Assembly: GCA_016713585.1 (NCBI GenBank)
Contig: JADJOV010000006.1
Location: forward strand, 62,001-126,000
Reading direction: 5' to 3'
Length of the DNA stretch: 64,000 nt
Source of the DNA: Bdellovibrionales bacterium
GTDB lineage: Bacteria; Bdellovibrionota; Bdellovibrionia; Bdellovibrionales; Bdellovibrionaceae
Position 1 is the first letter of the stretch; every line of letters begins with the position of its first letter. The translations under genes and the position numbers were made by a program. Under the pieces are notes generated by a model that did not search any database, had not been told where the DNA came from, and saw only the letters and a list, made by a program, of their open reading frames with translations. Below, in pieces: positions 8,151-17,557 of this stretch.

Positions 8151-9521
8151 CTACAAATATTTATTTACGACGGATTCAACTCGCTTTTGAATTCTAGCCA
8201 AACCTTCTTTGGTATTTGATTCATATCTTAAAACCAAAACGGGCTGGGTGTTAGACGACCGACAGAGGGCCCAACCATCAGAAAAACTAAGTCTGATTCC
8301 ATCAGTTAGGTCTGTCTTGAAGTCACTTGACGCGACTTCTTGAAAAGCTTCCTTCATCTTTTCAACAATTAGAAGCTTCTTATCCTCTGTGGTATCGATT
8401 CTAATTTCAGGGGTATTAAAGGCCTCTGGCAGGCCAGAAAGTAGCTCTGGAATCGTTTTGCCTGACTTTGAAAGTATCTCACAGACCCTAAGACCCGCAT
8501 AAGGAGCATCGTCATAGCCATAATTTCTGTCGGCGAAAAAAATATGCCCACTCATCTCGCCACCAAACGGCGCCTTTTCCACTTTGATTTTCTCTTTAAC
8601 AAGACTATGTCCTGTCTTCCACATGATGGGCATGCCGCCATGACTAGAAATATCCTGATAGAGTCGATTAGAACATTTTACGTCCCCAATTATTTTTGCA
8701 CCTTTTGTGTGGGTCAAAATATCTCTAGCCAGCAAAACCATGAGTTCGTCGCCATAAAGCATTCGTCCTGTATGGTCAACAACGCCAATTCTATCCGCGT
8801 CTCCATCGAATCCAATTCCGCATACTGCACCTTCTTTAAGTACGCGATCCCGAAGCTGAACTAGATTTTTTTCAACAGTTGGGTCAGGATGGTGATTTGG
8901 AAAACTACCATCTGGTTCCTCGAAGAGAATAATTGGATCCAACCCCACCACATTAAAGAGACGGCGAACAATTGAACCAGCAGCGCCATTGCCACAATCA
9001 AGAACGACCTTGATCTTTTTCATCTGACCAAATTCTTCTTTGTATCGCTGAAGATAGGAGGGATGAATATCTATAGTCTCTTCTTTACCCATACCATCTA
9101 TGAATTTCCCAGCGTCCATAAAGGTTCTCAGTCGTTGAATTTCAGCACCAAAAATTGTTTGCTTTCCAACGGATATCTTAAAACCATTATATTCAGGCGG
9201 ATTATGACTTCCAGTGACCTGAATTGCCCCATCAAGATTTGGCAAAGTAAAGGTCGAAAAATAGCAAACTGGTGTGGTGACCAGTCCCAAGTGAATAACA
9301 TGGGCGCCTGACTCCGTAAGTCCCTTGGTCAGAGATTTCACGATTGACTTGCAAGAGTGACGAGCATCATGACCAATGGTCAAGCGAGGATTACTAATCC
9401 CCATCACTTCCCGCATATAAACAACGTAGGAACGACCAAGTTTTTCAGCAAACTTGTCATCAAAGTCTTTATTATAAACTCCCCGAATATCGTACTCTCT
9501 GAAAATAACAGAATCATGCAT
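8151..9521 (-). CDS. manB: Phosphomannomutase/phosphoglucomutase
   Basis: Interconverts hexose 6-phosphates and 1-phosphates for LPS or exopolysaccharide precursors in the cytoplasm. Four family blocks are seen: the phosphoserine loop TGSHNPPEYNGFK, the metal loop FDGDADR, the sugar loop GEMSGH and the phosphate-binding RSSNTQPVLVLRYE near the C-terminus. GEMSGH is the version found in bifunctional AlgC/ManB enzymes. The ATG at 9521 (MHDSVIFREYDIRG) is preferred to an upstream start at 9578 because it gives the usual family N-terminus and overlaps the pdxA stop as ATGCATGA, implying coupling. The length, 456 residues, is normal. The substrate preference, mannose or glucose, is not resolved. 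Confidence 0.9.
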   Translation of the reverse strand: MHDSVIFREYDIRGVYNKDFDDKFAEKLGRSYVVYMREVMGISNPRLTIGHDARHSCKSIVKSLTKGLTESGAHVIHLGLVTTPVCYFSTFTLPNLDGAIQVTGSHNPPEYNGFKISVGKQTIFGAEIQRLRTFMDAGKFIDGMGKEETIDIHPSYLQRYKEEFGQMKKIKVVLDCGNGAAGSIVRRLFNVVGLDPIILFEEPDGSFPNHHPDPTVEKNLVQLRDRVLKEGAVCGIGFDGDADRIGVVDHTGRMLYGDELMVLLARDILTHTKGAKIIGDVKCSNRLYQDISSHGGMPIMWKTGHSLVKEKIKVEKAPFGGEMSGHIFFADRNYGYDDAPYAGLRVCEILSKSGKTIPELLSGLPEAFNTPEIRIDTTEDKKLLIVEKMKEAFQEVASSDFKTDLTDGIRLSFSDGWALCRSSNTQPVLVLRYESNTKEGLARIQKRVESVVNKYL

Positions 9522-10491
9522 AGTTACCCCCTTTTTTTCGAAGTCTAGCAAGTCGTTGACACCAGATAATAGCTTCAATCATTGATTTCGGATTGGCGCA
9601 ACCCTTGCCATAAATATCTTTAGCTGTTCCATGATCTACACTGGTCCTCACAAAAGGCAATCCAAGAGAAATATGAACACCCGAATCCTGACCATGTATC
9701 ATCTTAAAGGGAATCAATCCCTGGTCATGGTAAGTTGCAACATAGACAGAATATTTACTCCAATTACATCTAAAAAAGGCCACATCAGGAGGAATTGGGC
9801 CCTCAATAGACTGCTTTTTCAGATAGAATTTCAGTTTTTCAACGAGTTTTTCCTCTTCTCCACCAAGTAATCCACATTCACCCGCATGGGGATTTAAGCC
9901 TAGAAGAGCAATTGGAAGCCTCCGCTTTGCCGCAGGCAGAAGAGAAACGAAGTTCTTTGCATTATCCAGAGTTGTCTTAAGTAACTGAGGCGTTAGCTTC
10001 GAAGGGACTTTGTTTAAAGGTATATGGTCGGTGGCCAGAATGACGCTGAAGTAACGTCCAATGAAGCCCATATTTACATGCTCACAGTGACTGAGTCTCT
10101 TAAAAATCTCAGTATGCCCTAGGTCCTTTAGGCCAGCTGCATGAATCAAGGTCTTCGAGAGTGGACCCGTGCAAATTCCGTCGAGGCGTCCACTCAAGCA
10201 AGCCTTTGTTGAATCAACGACCCAGAAAGGAGGCAGCTGATCACTGACAATCTCAAATAAAATTTTCGAGGAACCTCTTGTTTCTGAATTATCTAGAGCC
10301 TGCGCCAAACTCGAAAAGGTGCGCACTTCCCACTTCTTTTCAAGAGGAGATAAGTGATTTTTCGGAACCGAGTGACTTCTCATTAGAAAGAAACAGGTGC
10401 CACGTTGTGGCCCAACACTCTCCAGCGCCTTGAGGGCAATCTCTAGGCCTATCCCGTCAACATCCCCTGTTGTAATTCCAATCTTCAGCAC
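9514..10491 (-). CDS. pdxA: 4-hydroxythreonine-4-phosphate dehydrogenase
   Basis: Oxidises 4-phosphohydroxy-threonine in the DXP-dependent pathway of pyridoxal phosphate synthesis, in the cytoplasm with a divalent metal. It has 325 residues, the usual length. Metal-binding histidines lie in GHTE, GLNPHAGE and YHDQGLIPFK, and the terminal RTSVDHGTAKDIYGKG block is diagnostic. It starts 4 bases after the surA-like gene and overlaps the phosphomannomutase start. The surA-pdxA linkage is also found in E. coli, where surA, pdxA and ksgA are neighbours, which supports both calls. Confidence 0.95.
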   Translation of the reverse strand: MLKIGITTGDVDGIGLEIALKALESVGPQRGTCFFLMRSHSVPKNHLSPLEKKWEVRTFSSLAQALDNSETRGSSKILFEIVSDQLPPFWVVDSTKACLSGRLDGICTGPLSKTLIHAAGLKDLGHTEIFKRLSHCEHVNMGFIGRYFSVILATDHIPLNKVPSKLTPQLLKTTLDNAKNFVSLLPAAKRRLPIALLGLNPHAGECGLLGGEEEKLVEKLKFYLKKQSIEGPIPPDVAFFRCNWSKYSVYVATYHDQGLIPFKMIHGQDSGVHISLGLPFVRTSVDHGTAKDIYGKGCANPKSMIEAIIWCQRLARLRKKGGNYA

Positions 10492-10495
10492 CGGT

Positions 10496-11464
10496 CTAAT
10501 CCGTCAATGAGTTGATCCGAATTTGGGAATCTTCCCGCTTCGAGATCAGCCAGATCTTCATTTGTCTTCTAAAATTGGTCTCCATCAATTGGGATTTAAT
10601 GGATTCTTTTTCCTTTTCAAATTTAGAATCAACGGTCATTTTTTTTGTGAGTAGTTTTACAATATGATAACCCATTCGTGACTTCACAATACCCGTCAGC
10701 TGATTGGGTTCAAGTCGAGCAATTGCTTCCTCGATCTCATGAAGAAATTCCCCGGTCTTGAAGGTTCCCAAAACGCCCCCAGCTGAGAAATTTGGATCCT
10801 CCGAGTATTGTTCTGCTAAGGATTCAAATGAATTACCCTCTTTAAGTTTATCCAAGGCCAATTGAGCTCGCTTCTGGGCGGCTTCATGGCCATTCTTCTT
10901 TGGATTGAAAAAAATATGAGCCAAGCTGAACTCATTAACAGAAATCCGGGCGTTTTTATTTCTCCGCAGAAATTCTACAAGCGCCTCTTCATCAGTGATT
11001 CTGAGTTTAGAAATAATTTCGGACTCGATAAGATTCTGTCGTTCAATTTTTGTCTTCAAGAACGATTGGTACTCGGAAACAGAGATTCCTTCTTGGCTAA
11101 CTGTTTTTAACAATTCTTCGGAAGAGATATTATTTCTTTTGGCCATATCCCTGATTTCCTGATCGACCCGATCCATCGTTACAGTCAGATTCAGGCGCTT
11201 GATTTCCGAATCCAAAATCTTTTCATTAATTAGGTAATCAAGCTGCACCTTCCTTGAGCCCCTCATCTTCTCGAATGTAGAATCGACAATCATGGATTCG
11301 TCAATCAAGGTTGAATTCTCCATTTTAGGTATCAAAAGTGCATAGTCACTTTCAAGAACAATTTCATTATTCACTACGGCCACAATACGATCGATGACTT
11401 CGGCACTAGAAATGTTTGAAACTAATAGCCCTAGTAGGGTGAGGCATTTCAATCTTTTCATCAA
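10496..11464 (-). CDS. surA: SurA-like periplasmic peptidyl-prolyl isomerase/chaperone
   Basis: Escorts outer-membrane proteins across the periplasm. It has 322 residues: a signal peptide (cleavage near SSA), a SurA N-domain (AEVIDRIVAVVNNEIVLESDY) and one parvulin domain (about residues 165-285, with LAHIFFNPKK, EQYSEDPNFSAGGVLG and GYHIVKLL). E. coli SurA has two parvulin domains; a single one is common in other phyla. The start overlaps the upstream gene stop (ATGA). It is the third of three consecutive parvulin-type genes in the same unit. Confidence 0.88.
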   Translation of the reverse strand: MMKRLKCLTLLGLLVSNISSAEVIDRIVAVVNNEIVLESDYALLIPKMENSTLIDESMIVDSTFEKMRGSRKVQLDYLINEKILDSEIKRLNLTVTMDRVDQEIRDMAKRNNISSEELLKTVSQEGISVSEYQSFLKTKIERQNLIESEIISKLRITDEEALVEFLRRNKNARISVNEFSLAHIFFNPKKNGHEAAQKRAQLALDKLKEGNSFESLAEQYSEDPNFSAGGVLGTFKTGEFLHEIEEAIARLEPNQLTGIVKSRMGYHIVKLLTKKMTVDSKFEKEKESIKSQLMETNFRRQMKIWLISKREDSQIRINSLTD

Positions 11465-12435
11465 TTTTCGCTCCTTGTGGAAACTTGCATAGAATTTATC
11501 AATTCAGCATTTTTTAGTACTTTGCTCGATCTAACTTGAGAATCAAGCCAGGAAATAAAATTCGACTGCTCTTTCTTTGCAAGCAATTCCCGCAAAAGCA
11601 GTGGTTTTACCTCTTCAAAACTAAGAAATGGACTATTTGACTTCTTTTCAACTCGAACTAAATGATAGCCAAAAGGGGATTTAATGGGACCATGTATTTG
11701 GCCCATTGGTTTTGCGAAGAGCGGATCGAAATATTCCACAGTTCCGCTTTCAATCCACCCGACAACTCCACCACTTTTTGCCTCCGGAGTGATCGAGTAT
11801 CTTTTTGCGAGCTCCTCAAGTGATTTTTTCTTGAGCTCATTTTTTATAAAATCTGCTCGACCCTCGTCCTCAAGGACAATTTGTTGAATGAAAATACGAT
11901 TTTTTCTTTTGAAAAAATCTTTTCGCTGTTCATAATACAGTTTAAGCTCATCATCAGTTGGGGGTTTGGCTTTTTCATTGATTTTATTAAAGACAAGTTT
12001 TTCTATAAGTCGAAAACGAACAGTCTCTCGCCACTCAGAAAAAGACTGATTTTGAAGCGCCAATTCCCTACGAAAAGTTAGGTCATCAGGGTAACTGGAA
12101 CGAACCTGATCCACCTCTTGATCCAAAGTCTTCTCTTCTATGATTAACCCGTGGGTCCTGGCGTAGTCTAGGGTTAAAGACCGTGTGATAAAGTCCTGCA
12201 AGATTTTTTGCTTCATGAACTCCAAATGGTTAGGGTCCTTAACAGTCAAAGCATCCAAATCTTTGAGATTATGTGCCAGCAGACTTGAAAACTCCTTAGC
12301 TGTCATAACATGATCGTTGACCTGAATGACGGTCTGTCCAGGATACTTCTGATAAGAAGCAACACATCCGGATAACAAACCACTGATAGCTATAACCAAA
12401 GTAGACTGTAATCTAAGGTATTTCAGGCAATTCAT
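11461..12435 (-). CDS. Parvulin-type foldase lipoprotein (PrsA/SurA-like)
   Basis: Probably a membrane-anchored periplasmic foldase. The start at 12435 (MNCLKYLRLQ) gives a compact signal peptide with the lipobox LLSGC; the in-frame ATG at 12456 would only lengthen the N-terminus. After a SurA-N-like helical region, a parvulin domain is seen (RIFIQQIVLEDE, KRYSITPEAKSGGVVGWIESG, FGYHLVRVEKK). It is sandwiched between two other parvulin proteins, with an ATGA overlap to the downstream surA. Its role may be to keep part of the folding machinery fixed to a membrane. Confidence 0.82.
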   Translation of the reverse strand: MNCLKYLRLQSTLVIAISGLLSGCVASYQKYPGQTVIQVNDHVMTAKEFSSLLAHNLKDLDALTVKDPNHLEFMKQKILQDFITRSLTLDYARTHGLIIEEKTLDQEVDQVRSSYPDDLTFRRELALQNQSFSEWRETVRFRLIEKLVFNKINEKAKPPTDDELKLYYEQRKDFFKRKNRIFIQQIVLEDEGRADFIKNELKKKSLEELAKRYSITPEAKSGGVVGWIESGTVEYFDPLFAKPMGQIHGPIKSPFGYHLVRVEKKSNSPFLSFEEVKPLLLRELLAKKEQSNFISWLDSQVRSSKVLKNAELINSMQVSTRSEN

Positions 12436-12474
12436 CGGCTCTAAACTAGCATGCATTTGAAGGACAAGGTAGTA

Positions 12475-13314
12475 TTACTGTAACAGTGAGGCGTCGATCT
12501 TTATGGCATATTGCTTTTTGACTCGATCGAAATACTCGTTGAAAATGACTCGGCGTTTTTCATCAAAAACAGCTGCCCGGATTTGTCGCTTATTGGCGGC
12601 TTCATAGGTGCGACGGCCGGTCATCTTAAGAATATGAAGACCAAATTGGGTATCTATCAATCCCTTAATCTCTCCAATTTTTGCAGATAAGGCTGCCTCA
12701 TAATAGGGGGGAAGGACAGTAACTCTTGACTGCCAACCAATATCGCCGCCTGCAATTTTCGATAGGGAATCGTCGGAATAGATTTTAACGAGTTCTTCAA
12801 AAGGCCTTTTTGATTTTTTAACTTCATCATATATAAACAAACCTCTCTTTTTGGCCTCGGCCCGCTGCTCAGGAGTGGCTCCAGGTTTCACCTCAATGAG
12901 GATATGACTCGTCCTGATTTCGGGATTGTTTTTATACCATGCCTGCATTTCAGCTTCGGTCACCCGTATGGCATCGATTTTCGCTGCCAACTCCTTCTCG
13001 AGAAGCGCCTTATACAGCTCTTGTTTCATCCGATCTAAAACGATTGGATCTTTATCGAGATTCCTCTTTTCAGCTTCCAGAATCCCGATTTCATAGCGAA
13101 TTAGATCTTCTAAAAACTGCTGCTTTGTCGGGGGATTGGTCGTCTGGGTTTTGACATCGTTAAGCTTTCTCGTGAAATCGTCCAAATAGATTTTGCGACT
13201 ACCAACCGTAGCAAGAACTTCCTTGGCGGCAGGCGTTGTTTCTTTCGGACTCTGAGCAAAAGAAAATGTGGTTGGAAGAGTCACAACAACGTATATCCAT
13301 ATCAAAACATTCAT
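12475..13314 (-). CDS. Periplasmic parvulin-type peptidyl-prolyl isomerase
   Basis: First of three linked folding proteins. The start at 13314 is chosen because AAGGA lies 8 bases upstream and the product then has a normal signal peptide (MNVLIWIYVVVTLPTTFSFA). The mature protein has an N-terminal chaperone-like helical part (ATVGSRKIYLDDFTRKLND) and a parvulin domain (RTSHILIEVKPGATPEQR, KIYSDDSLSKIAGGDIGW, FGLHILKMTGRR). It is similar in build to the GldI/PpiC/SurA class. It ends 40 bases before the next gene of the unit. Confidence 0.82.
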   Translation of the reverse strand: MNVLIWIYVVVTLPTTFSFAQSPKETTPAAKEVLATVGSRKIYLDDFTRKLNDVKTQTTNPPTKQQFLEDLIRYEIGILEAEKRNLDKDPIVLDRMKQELYKALLEKELAAKIDAIRVTEAEMQAWYKNNPEIRTSHILIEVKPGATPEQRAEAKKRGLFIYDEVKKSKRPFEELVKIYSDDSLSKIAGGDIGWQSRVTVLPPYYEAALSAKIGEIKGLIDTQFGLHILKMTGRRTYEAANKRQIRAAVFDEKRRVIFNEYFDRVKKQYAIKIDASLLQ

Positions 13315-13441
13315 CTGAAAATCCTTTTTCAAAATAGAGGACTTGCGAGTAGACATAAAAAGCCTAGCACTCTGGGTCAATCGCGGCAAAAGCTTTTCGA
13401 CAGATGAGATTTGGCTGGTTGCGGCAAAGTATAGCTAGCTA

Positions 13442-14137
13442 CTAAAAACTGGCTCCAAGGTAGAACCGAACAGCCTGAATGCTCGACCCCGTCACTAATT
13501 GTTTTCGGCTGTTTTCAACTCTAATGTCGCTAGATGAGGAAACTGCGCCACTGAATTTTTCGTTGGAAACAGTGGATGCGAGCGGAGTAGAAACACCGAA
13601 CCAATCACACCCAAGTGTAAAACCTCTGAATTGCCATTGGTTACCTATAGCAAGGCTTCCAGCGGTAGAATCTCCGGTAAAGCTATAAGCGTAGGGAGCC
13701 TCTGTAATTCCAAACCAAGAGCTTTTAGAGTGACTGGTTGAGTACTCAACATGCCGTTGGTCAAGACCTACCCGCATATAAAAAGAATTGGCGAGAAATT
13801 GTTTAAAGTGAATCCCCACAGATGAGCCCACGAAGTCAGTATGATCACCATTCCAAGAAAAATTGATCAATTCACCACTCGACCGTCCATAGGTGGCATC
13901 TATCAAGAAAATCGAATTTGCGCTTGCAAAAAATCCGATGGCTAACCCAGAAGATGTTCCAGCAACCGGCCCAAAGCCTACGGGTTGCGCGACCAGCATA
14001 ATCTCCTTTCCGTCGCGATTCTCCTCGCTAGAGCCATTGGAAGGTCTCTTAAGAGTTGAAACGCCATCTTCAGTTGCCGCGTTGGAGACCAATGAAGCAA
14101 GAAAGATACAAATCAATGATAGGAATGAGCTTTTCAA
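13442..14137 (-). CDS. Small outer-membrane beta-barrel protein, unknown
   Basis: 231 residues with a signal peptide (MKSSFLSLICIFLASLVSNA). The mature chain has a disordered, charged start, then alternating polar and aromatic strands (FLIDATYGRSSGELINFSW, NSFYMRVGLDQRHVEYSTS) and ends in FYLGASF, with a terminal Phe as in BAM substrates. I predict about eight strands. No family is recognised. It lies upstream of the three parvulin chaperones, on the same strand, with 127 bases between; it could be a client. Confidence 0.6.
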   Translation of the reverse strand: MKSSFLSLICIFLASLVSNAATEDGVSTLKRPSNGSSEENRDGKEIMLVAQPVGFGPVAGTSSGLAIGFFASANSIFLIDATYGRSSGELINFSWNGDHTDFVGSSVGIHFKQFLANSFYMRVGLDQRHVEYSTSHSKSSWFGITEAPYAYSFTGDSTAGSLAIGNQWQFRGFTLGCDWFGVSTPLASTVSNEKFSGAVSSSSDIRVENSRKQLVTGSSIQAVRFYLGASF

Positions 14138-14246
14138 TGTAATACTCCAGTGGCAATAAGTGACGTCTTAACAAAAATCTTTAAGCAAAACCCAGTCCAT
14201 AGCGAATAGGGTCAAGGTAAAAACAGAGACAAATCTCATTGAAAAT

Positions 14247-14897
14247 CTAACACGGCAACTGACTTTTTTCGACAGCTTGAGTTTTTGCGACTTGCATGAG
14301 CTCTTCAAGCTGGGTAGCAATCGCGGGATCCCTCGGATCAGTCTCTTTGGTTACAGGTCCCCAGGGGCCAGTCCAAACAATTTGGACCTTTGCAAAAGGC
14401 TTCGGAATATAAGTTTTATTCCAAGATTTCTCGAACTCGATCGCCCGTGAACATTTGATGCCTGCGACATAAATGGGAGCTTTCAGTAGGCGTGAGGTCT
14501 CAAACACGCCTGGTTTGACTTTGTAAATTGGTCCTTTGGGACCATCGACCGCGAAACTAACATTGTAGCCTTTCTTTGCCAGGGTCAGCAATCCCTTGAG
14601 TGCACCCACAGCCCCTCTGGTCGAGGAGCCGCGACTAGTGACTCCACCAAAAAGGCGAATAACAGTATTCATCATCTCACCGTCTTTTGAGGTGGATGCT
14701 ATCGTAGCGATTCGGTAACGTCGCATCAAATTAACGAGAACCAACTCATCCCCATGCCAGTGCGCAAGAACAAGGGGGGTTCTTTCTTGCATAGCACTTT
14801 TCATGGAATCAGGCTCAAAAATTTGAACACGCCAAGTCCAGGACCAAAGGCGATAAATAATCCAAATCAAAAAGCCATAGACGTACTTATGAATCAC
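14247..14897 (-). CDS. DUF374 lysophospholipid-acyltransferase-like protein
   Basis: 216 residues. The family blocks AHWHGDELVL, STSKDGEMM, GSSTRGAVGALKGL and VDGPKGP match DUF374, a branch of the PlsC/HtrB acyltransferase superfamily; the His-Trp-His-x4 segment corresponds to the HX4D-like catalytic region. Substrates of DUF374 enzymes are poorly known; lipid A or other envelope lipids are likely. A hydrophobic N-terminus suggests inner-membrane association. The ATG overlaps the etfA stop (ATGA), so it is cotranscribed with etfBA. Confidence 0.85.
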   Translation of the reverse strand: MIHKYVYGFLIWIIYRLWSWTWRVQIFEPDSMKSAMQERTPLVLAHWHGDELVLVNLMRRYRIATIASTSKDGEMMNTVIRLFGGVTSRGSSTRGAVGALKGLLTLAKKGYNVSFAVDGPKGPIYKVKPGVFETSRLLKAPIYVAGIKCSRAIEFEKSWNKTYIPKPFAKVQIVWTGPWGPVTKETDPRDPAIATQLEELMQVAKTQAVEKSQLPC

Positions 14898-15859
14898 GCT
14901 TTTAAGATTTTTCTAAATTCCTCGGTCAGTGCAGGTAGAACTGAAAACAGGTCGCCAACAATACCATAGGTTGCCTTCTGAAAAATTGGAGCACTTGGAT
15001 CATTGTTAATTGCAACAATAACCTTGCTACCACTCATCCCAGCTAGATGTTGAATTGCACCTGAAATCCCAACTGCAATATACAAGGTCGGTGCAACTGT
15101 TTTTCCGGTTTGGCCCACTTGCATGCTATGAGAAACCCACCCCTCATCAACGACGGCTCGAGTGGCTCCGACAGTCGCCCCCAGCACTGAAGCAAGCTCA
15201 TTGAGGAGTTTAAAATTCGCAGCCTCTTTGAAGCCGCGCCCGCCGGCAACAATAATATTAGCCTCGGTCAGGTCAAGTTTCTCTGAAGCTCCTTTTACAA
15301 CTTCCTTAACTATCGTTGAGAGATCAAGCTGCGGGACTTGAAGGTCGGTCACTTCGGCAGTCAACGAAGAATTGGCATGGTCAACTGGGAGCTGATTTGG
15401 TCTCATGAGAACAATTTTTATTTGGCTGTTTTCAAAGGAAGCTTGGGCGAAGCACTTTCCAGCGTAAAGAGGTTTTGTCACCAAAACCTCATCTCCCTGA
15501 AGGGTTAATGCGATTCCGTCACTCACAAGTCCAAGGTTTTTCTTGGCCGCAAATCGTGGGAATAAATCTTTAGCAGAGGAGGAGGTTGCTGCCAAAATCA
15601 CAGAAGGGTTTGAAGTCTCACAGGCGGCATCCAAAGCTGCCAAGTAGAGTTCTGAATTGTATTGATCTAGAGCAGGACTTTTGGCAGTTAAAACCACTTT
15701 GGCCCCATGGTGAGCGCATTCTGGTGCTGCCGTAGACGAAGAGCCCAAAAGCAAAGCAAAAACTTTGTGACCAGACTTGGCGCCCTTTTGCAGAAGTTCC
15801 TGAGAGCTTCGTTTTAAATGACCATTTTGTGTTTCACAGAAAACAAGTATATTATTCAT
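14894..15859 (-). CDS. etfA: Electron transfer flavoprotein alpha subunit
   Basis: FAD-binding subunit of ETF, which carries electrons from acyl-CoA and other dehydrogenases to the quinone pool. The C-terminal FAD domain is clear: GRGFKEA, VGATRAVVDEGWV, MQVGQTGKTVAP and ISGAIQHLAGMS. The start at 15859 (MNNILVFCE) lies 7 bases after the etfB stop and fits the family N-terminus; the longer frame to 15886 adds unlikely residues. About 321 residues. Its position with etfB, near the sdh genes, suggests oxidation of amino acids or fatty acids, reasonable for an organism feeding on prey. Confidence 0.95.
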   Translation of the reverse strand: MNNILVFCETQNGHLKRSSQELLQKGAKSGHKVFALLLGSSSTAAPECAHHGAKVVLTAKSPALDQYNSELYLAALDAACETSNPSVILAATSSSAKDLFPRFAAKKNLGLVSDGIALTLQGDEVLVTKPLYAGKCFAQASFENSQIKIVLMRPNQLPVDHANSSLTAEVTDLQVPQLDLSTIVKEVVKGASEKLDLTEANIIVAGGRGFKEAANFKLLNELASVLGATVGATRAVVDEGWVSHSMQVGQTGKTVAPTLYIAVGISGAIQHLAGMSGSKVIVAINNDPSAPIFQKATYGIVGDLFSVLPALTEEFRKILKA

Positions 15860-15866
15860 GATAGAC

Positions 15867-16661
15867 CTACAACACTTTCGCTTCATCTCGAAGCACTTTT
15901 ACAAGTTGACTGACTTGGGATGGAACATCTCCAGAAATTAGTCGCGCGGCTGGTTTATCCGGAGGCAGAGTGAAGTTTGAATATTTCACCTTAAAATCTT
16001 CCGCTGAAACTCCGAGAATCGTGAAGTCGATTTCTTTTATAGTTTTCTTCTTTGCCTTCATAATTCCAGGAAGGCTACTATATCTTGGAGAATTGAGGCC
16101 CTTATTAGTTGAAATTACGGCTGGCAATTTGAGCTGAATAACTTCCTTAGCCCCGCCCTCAATATCACGTTCAACAAGTACAGAATCTGGCGAAAACTGT
16201 AATTTTGAAATGACGGTTGCATGGGGGATTTCCAAATATTCAGCCAGCATTTGGGCGACCGAGGATTGATTATAATCACCAGAAGATCTACCGGTTAGAA
16301 TTAATCGAGCTCCATTTTCACTTTTGGCTCCGCCTTCGCTTTTGATTGTGGCCGCCAACGCCTTCGCAGTTTGATTTGCATCGAGAGGCTGAGCGACATT
16401 TATAAGGATACCCTCATCGGCGCCCATGGCAAGGGCCGTAATAAGGGCTTCGGACGCGCGGGGTTTTGGGCCTGCAGTGATGACATAAACCTGAGTGCCT
16501 GGATTTGATTCGCGAATTTTTATTGCCTCTTCAATGGCATAGAGGTCGTAGGGACTTACAATCCACTTGATCCCATTAGCATCTATAGATGCGAGATCGC
16601 CTTGGATCTTAATCCTTGTATCTGTATCCGGGACTTGTTTAAGGCAAACAAATATTTTCAC
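15867..16661 (-). CDS. etfB: Electron transfer flavoprotein beta subunit
   Basis: AMP-binding partner of EtfA. It begins VKIFVCLKQVPDTDTRIK, the family N-terminus, when read from the GTG at 16661, which has GGAGG 7-8 bases upstream; the other GTG at 16676 has none. The signature VERDIEGGAKEVIQLKLPAV and the C-terminal YSSLPGIMKAKKK block are typical. 264 residues. It heads the etfB-etfA-DUF374 unit and is divergent from sdhC, with roughly 210 bases of shared upstream DNA. Confidence 0.95.
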   Translation of the reverse strand: MKIFVCLKQVPDTDTRIKIQGDLASIDANGIKWIVSPYDLYAIEEAIKIRESNPGTQVYVITAGPKPRASEALITALAMGADEGILINVAQPLDANQTAKALAATIKSEGGAKSENGARLILTGRSSGDYNQSSVAQMLAEYLEIPHATVISKLQFSPDSVLVERDIEGGAKEVIQLKLPAVISTNKGLNSPRYSSLPGIMKAKKKTIKEIDFTILGVSAEDFKVKYSNFTLPPDKPAARLISGDVPSQVSQLVKVLRDEAKVL

Positions 16662-16872
16662 CAGGGTTCCTCCCACGAAAGGTTTAAGTATCTAGAACAA
16701 TTCTTCTATAACAGAAGGATATAACCCTAAACACATTTGTCACCTTGACGTTACGCAAAACACATTCCACTGGATGGACATGATTCACTGGAAGGGCTAT
16801 CCTTTTTGCGATTCACATTTTTCGATAAGTAAATATGTAATTAAGTTAAATTAAATGAAGAAGAGGCAATTC

Positions 16873-17535
16873 ATGGTCGCGTTTACCGGTACTACTGTTG
16901 GACGAAAATATCTCATGGGAGTTTCTGGGCTTATCTGGGCAGGTTTCGTTTTTGTGCATATGTGTGGAAACATGCTGATTCTAATAAGTCCGCAGGCCTA
17001 CAACGCATATGGACATGCTATAGTCAGTAATAAGCCTCTTCTTATTGCCTCTGAATTAATTTTGATATTTGCACTGGCGACTCATATTGTCTCGGCAATT
17101 GCCCTGACTCGGCAGAACCGAAGTGCAAAAGGGATAGCTCCAGTGAGAGCTCCAAACGGGGCTAAGTCCACAGGGTTGGCTTCTCGAACTATGGCAGCGC
17201 AAGGCGCTCTAGTTCTTGTTTTTATTATTTCTCATTTAGTGGTCTTCAAATTTGGAAATTATTATGAAACAACTGTCGATGGTGTCGTCATGAGAGACCT
17301 TTCTAAAGTAATATTTGAGGTTTTTCAGTCCTGCCAACCAGTGGCCTGGTATGCGTTTTGTTTAGTTTTGCTTGGTTTTCACTTGAGTCATGGATTCGGG
17401 TCAATTTTTCAATCCCTTGGAATGCTCCATCCCGCCTATCAGCCTAAGATAAGAATCGCTAGTTTGGTTTATGGTTTTGTTGTCTCGGTTGGTTTTTTGT
17501 CCCAACCGATTTATGTTTTTTTGTCCCAGTCGTAG
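16873..17535 (+). CDS. sdhC: Succinate dehydrogenase cytochrome b subunit
   Basis: Membrane anchor with two hemes, of the B. subtilis/Bacteroidota b558 type (one large subunit, no SdhD). Five membrane helices are visible. Candidate heme and quinone histidines are in FVHMCGN, GHAIVSN, THIVSAIALT, ISHLVVFKFGN and FHLSHGFGS. I favour the ATG at 16873 because AAGAGG lies 6 bases upstream; an ATG at 16855 adds six residues and is possible. It is the first gene of sdhCAB. Confidence 0.88.
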   Translation: MVAFTGTTVGRKYLMGVSGLIWAGFVFVHMCGNMLILISPQAYNAYGHAIVSNKPLLIASELILIFALATHIVSAIALTRQNRSAKGIAPVRAPNGAKSTGLASRTMAAQGALVLVFIISHLVVFKFGNYYETTVDGVVMRDLSKVIFEVFQSCQPVAWYAFCLVLLGFHLSHGFGSIFQSLGMLHPAYQPKIRIASLVYGFVVSVGFLSQPIYVFLSQS

Positions 17536-17557
17536 TTACCCAAGGAGAATTTAAAGT

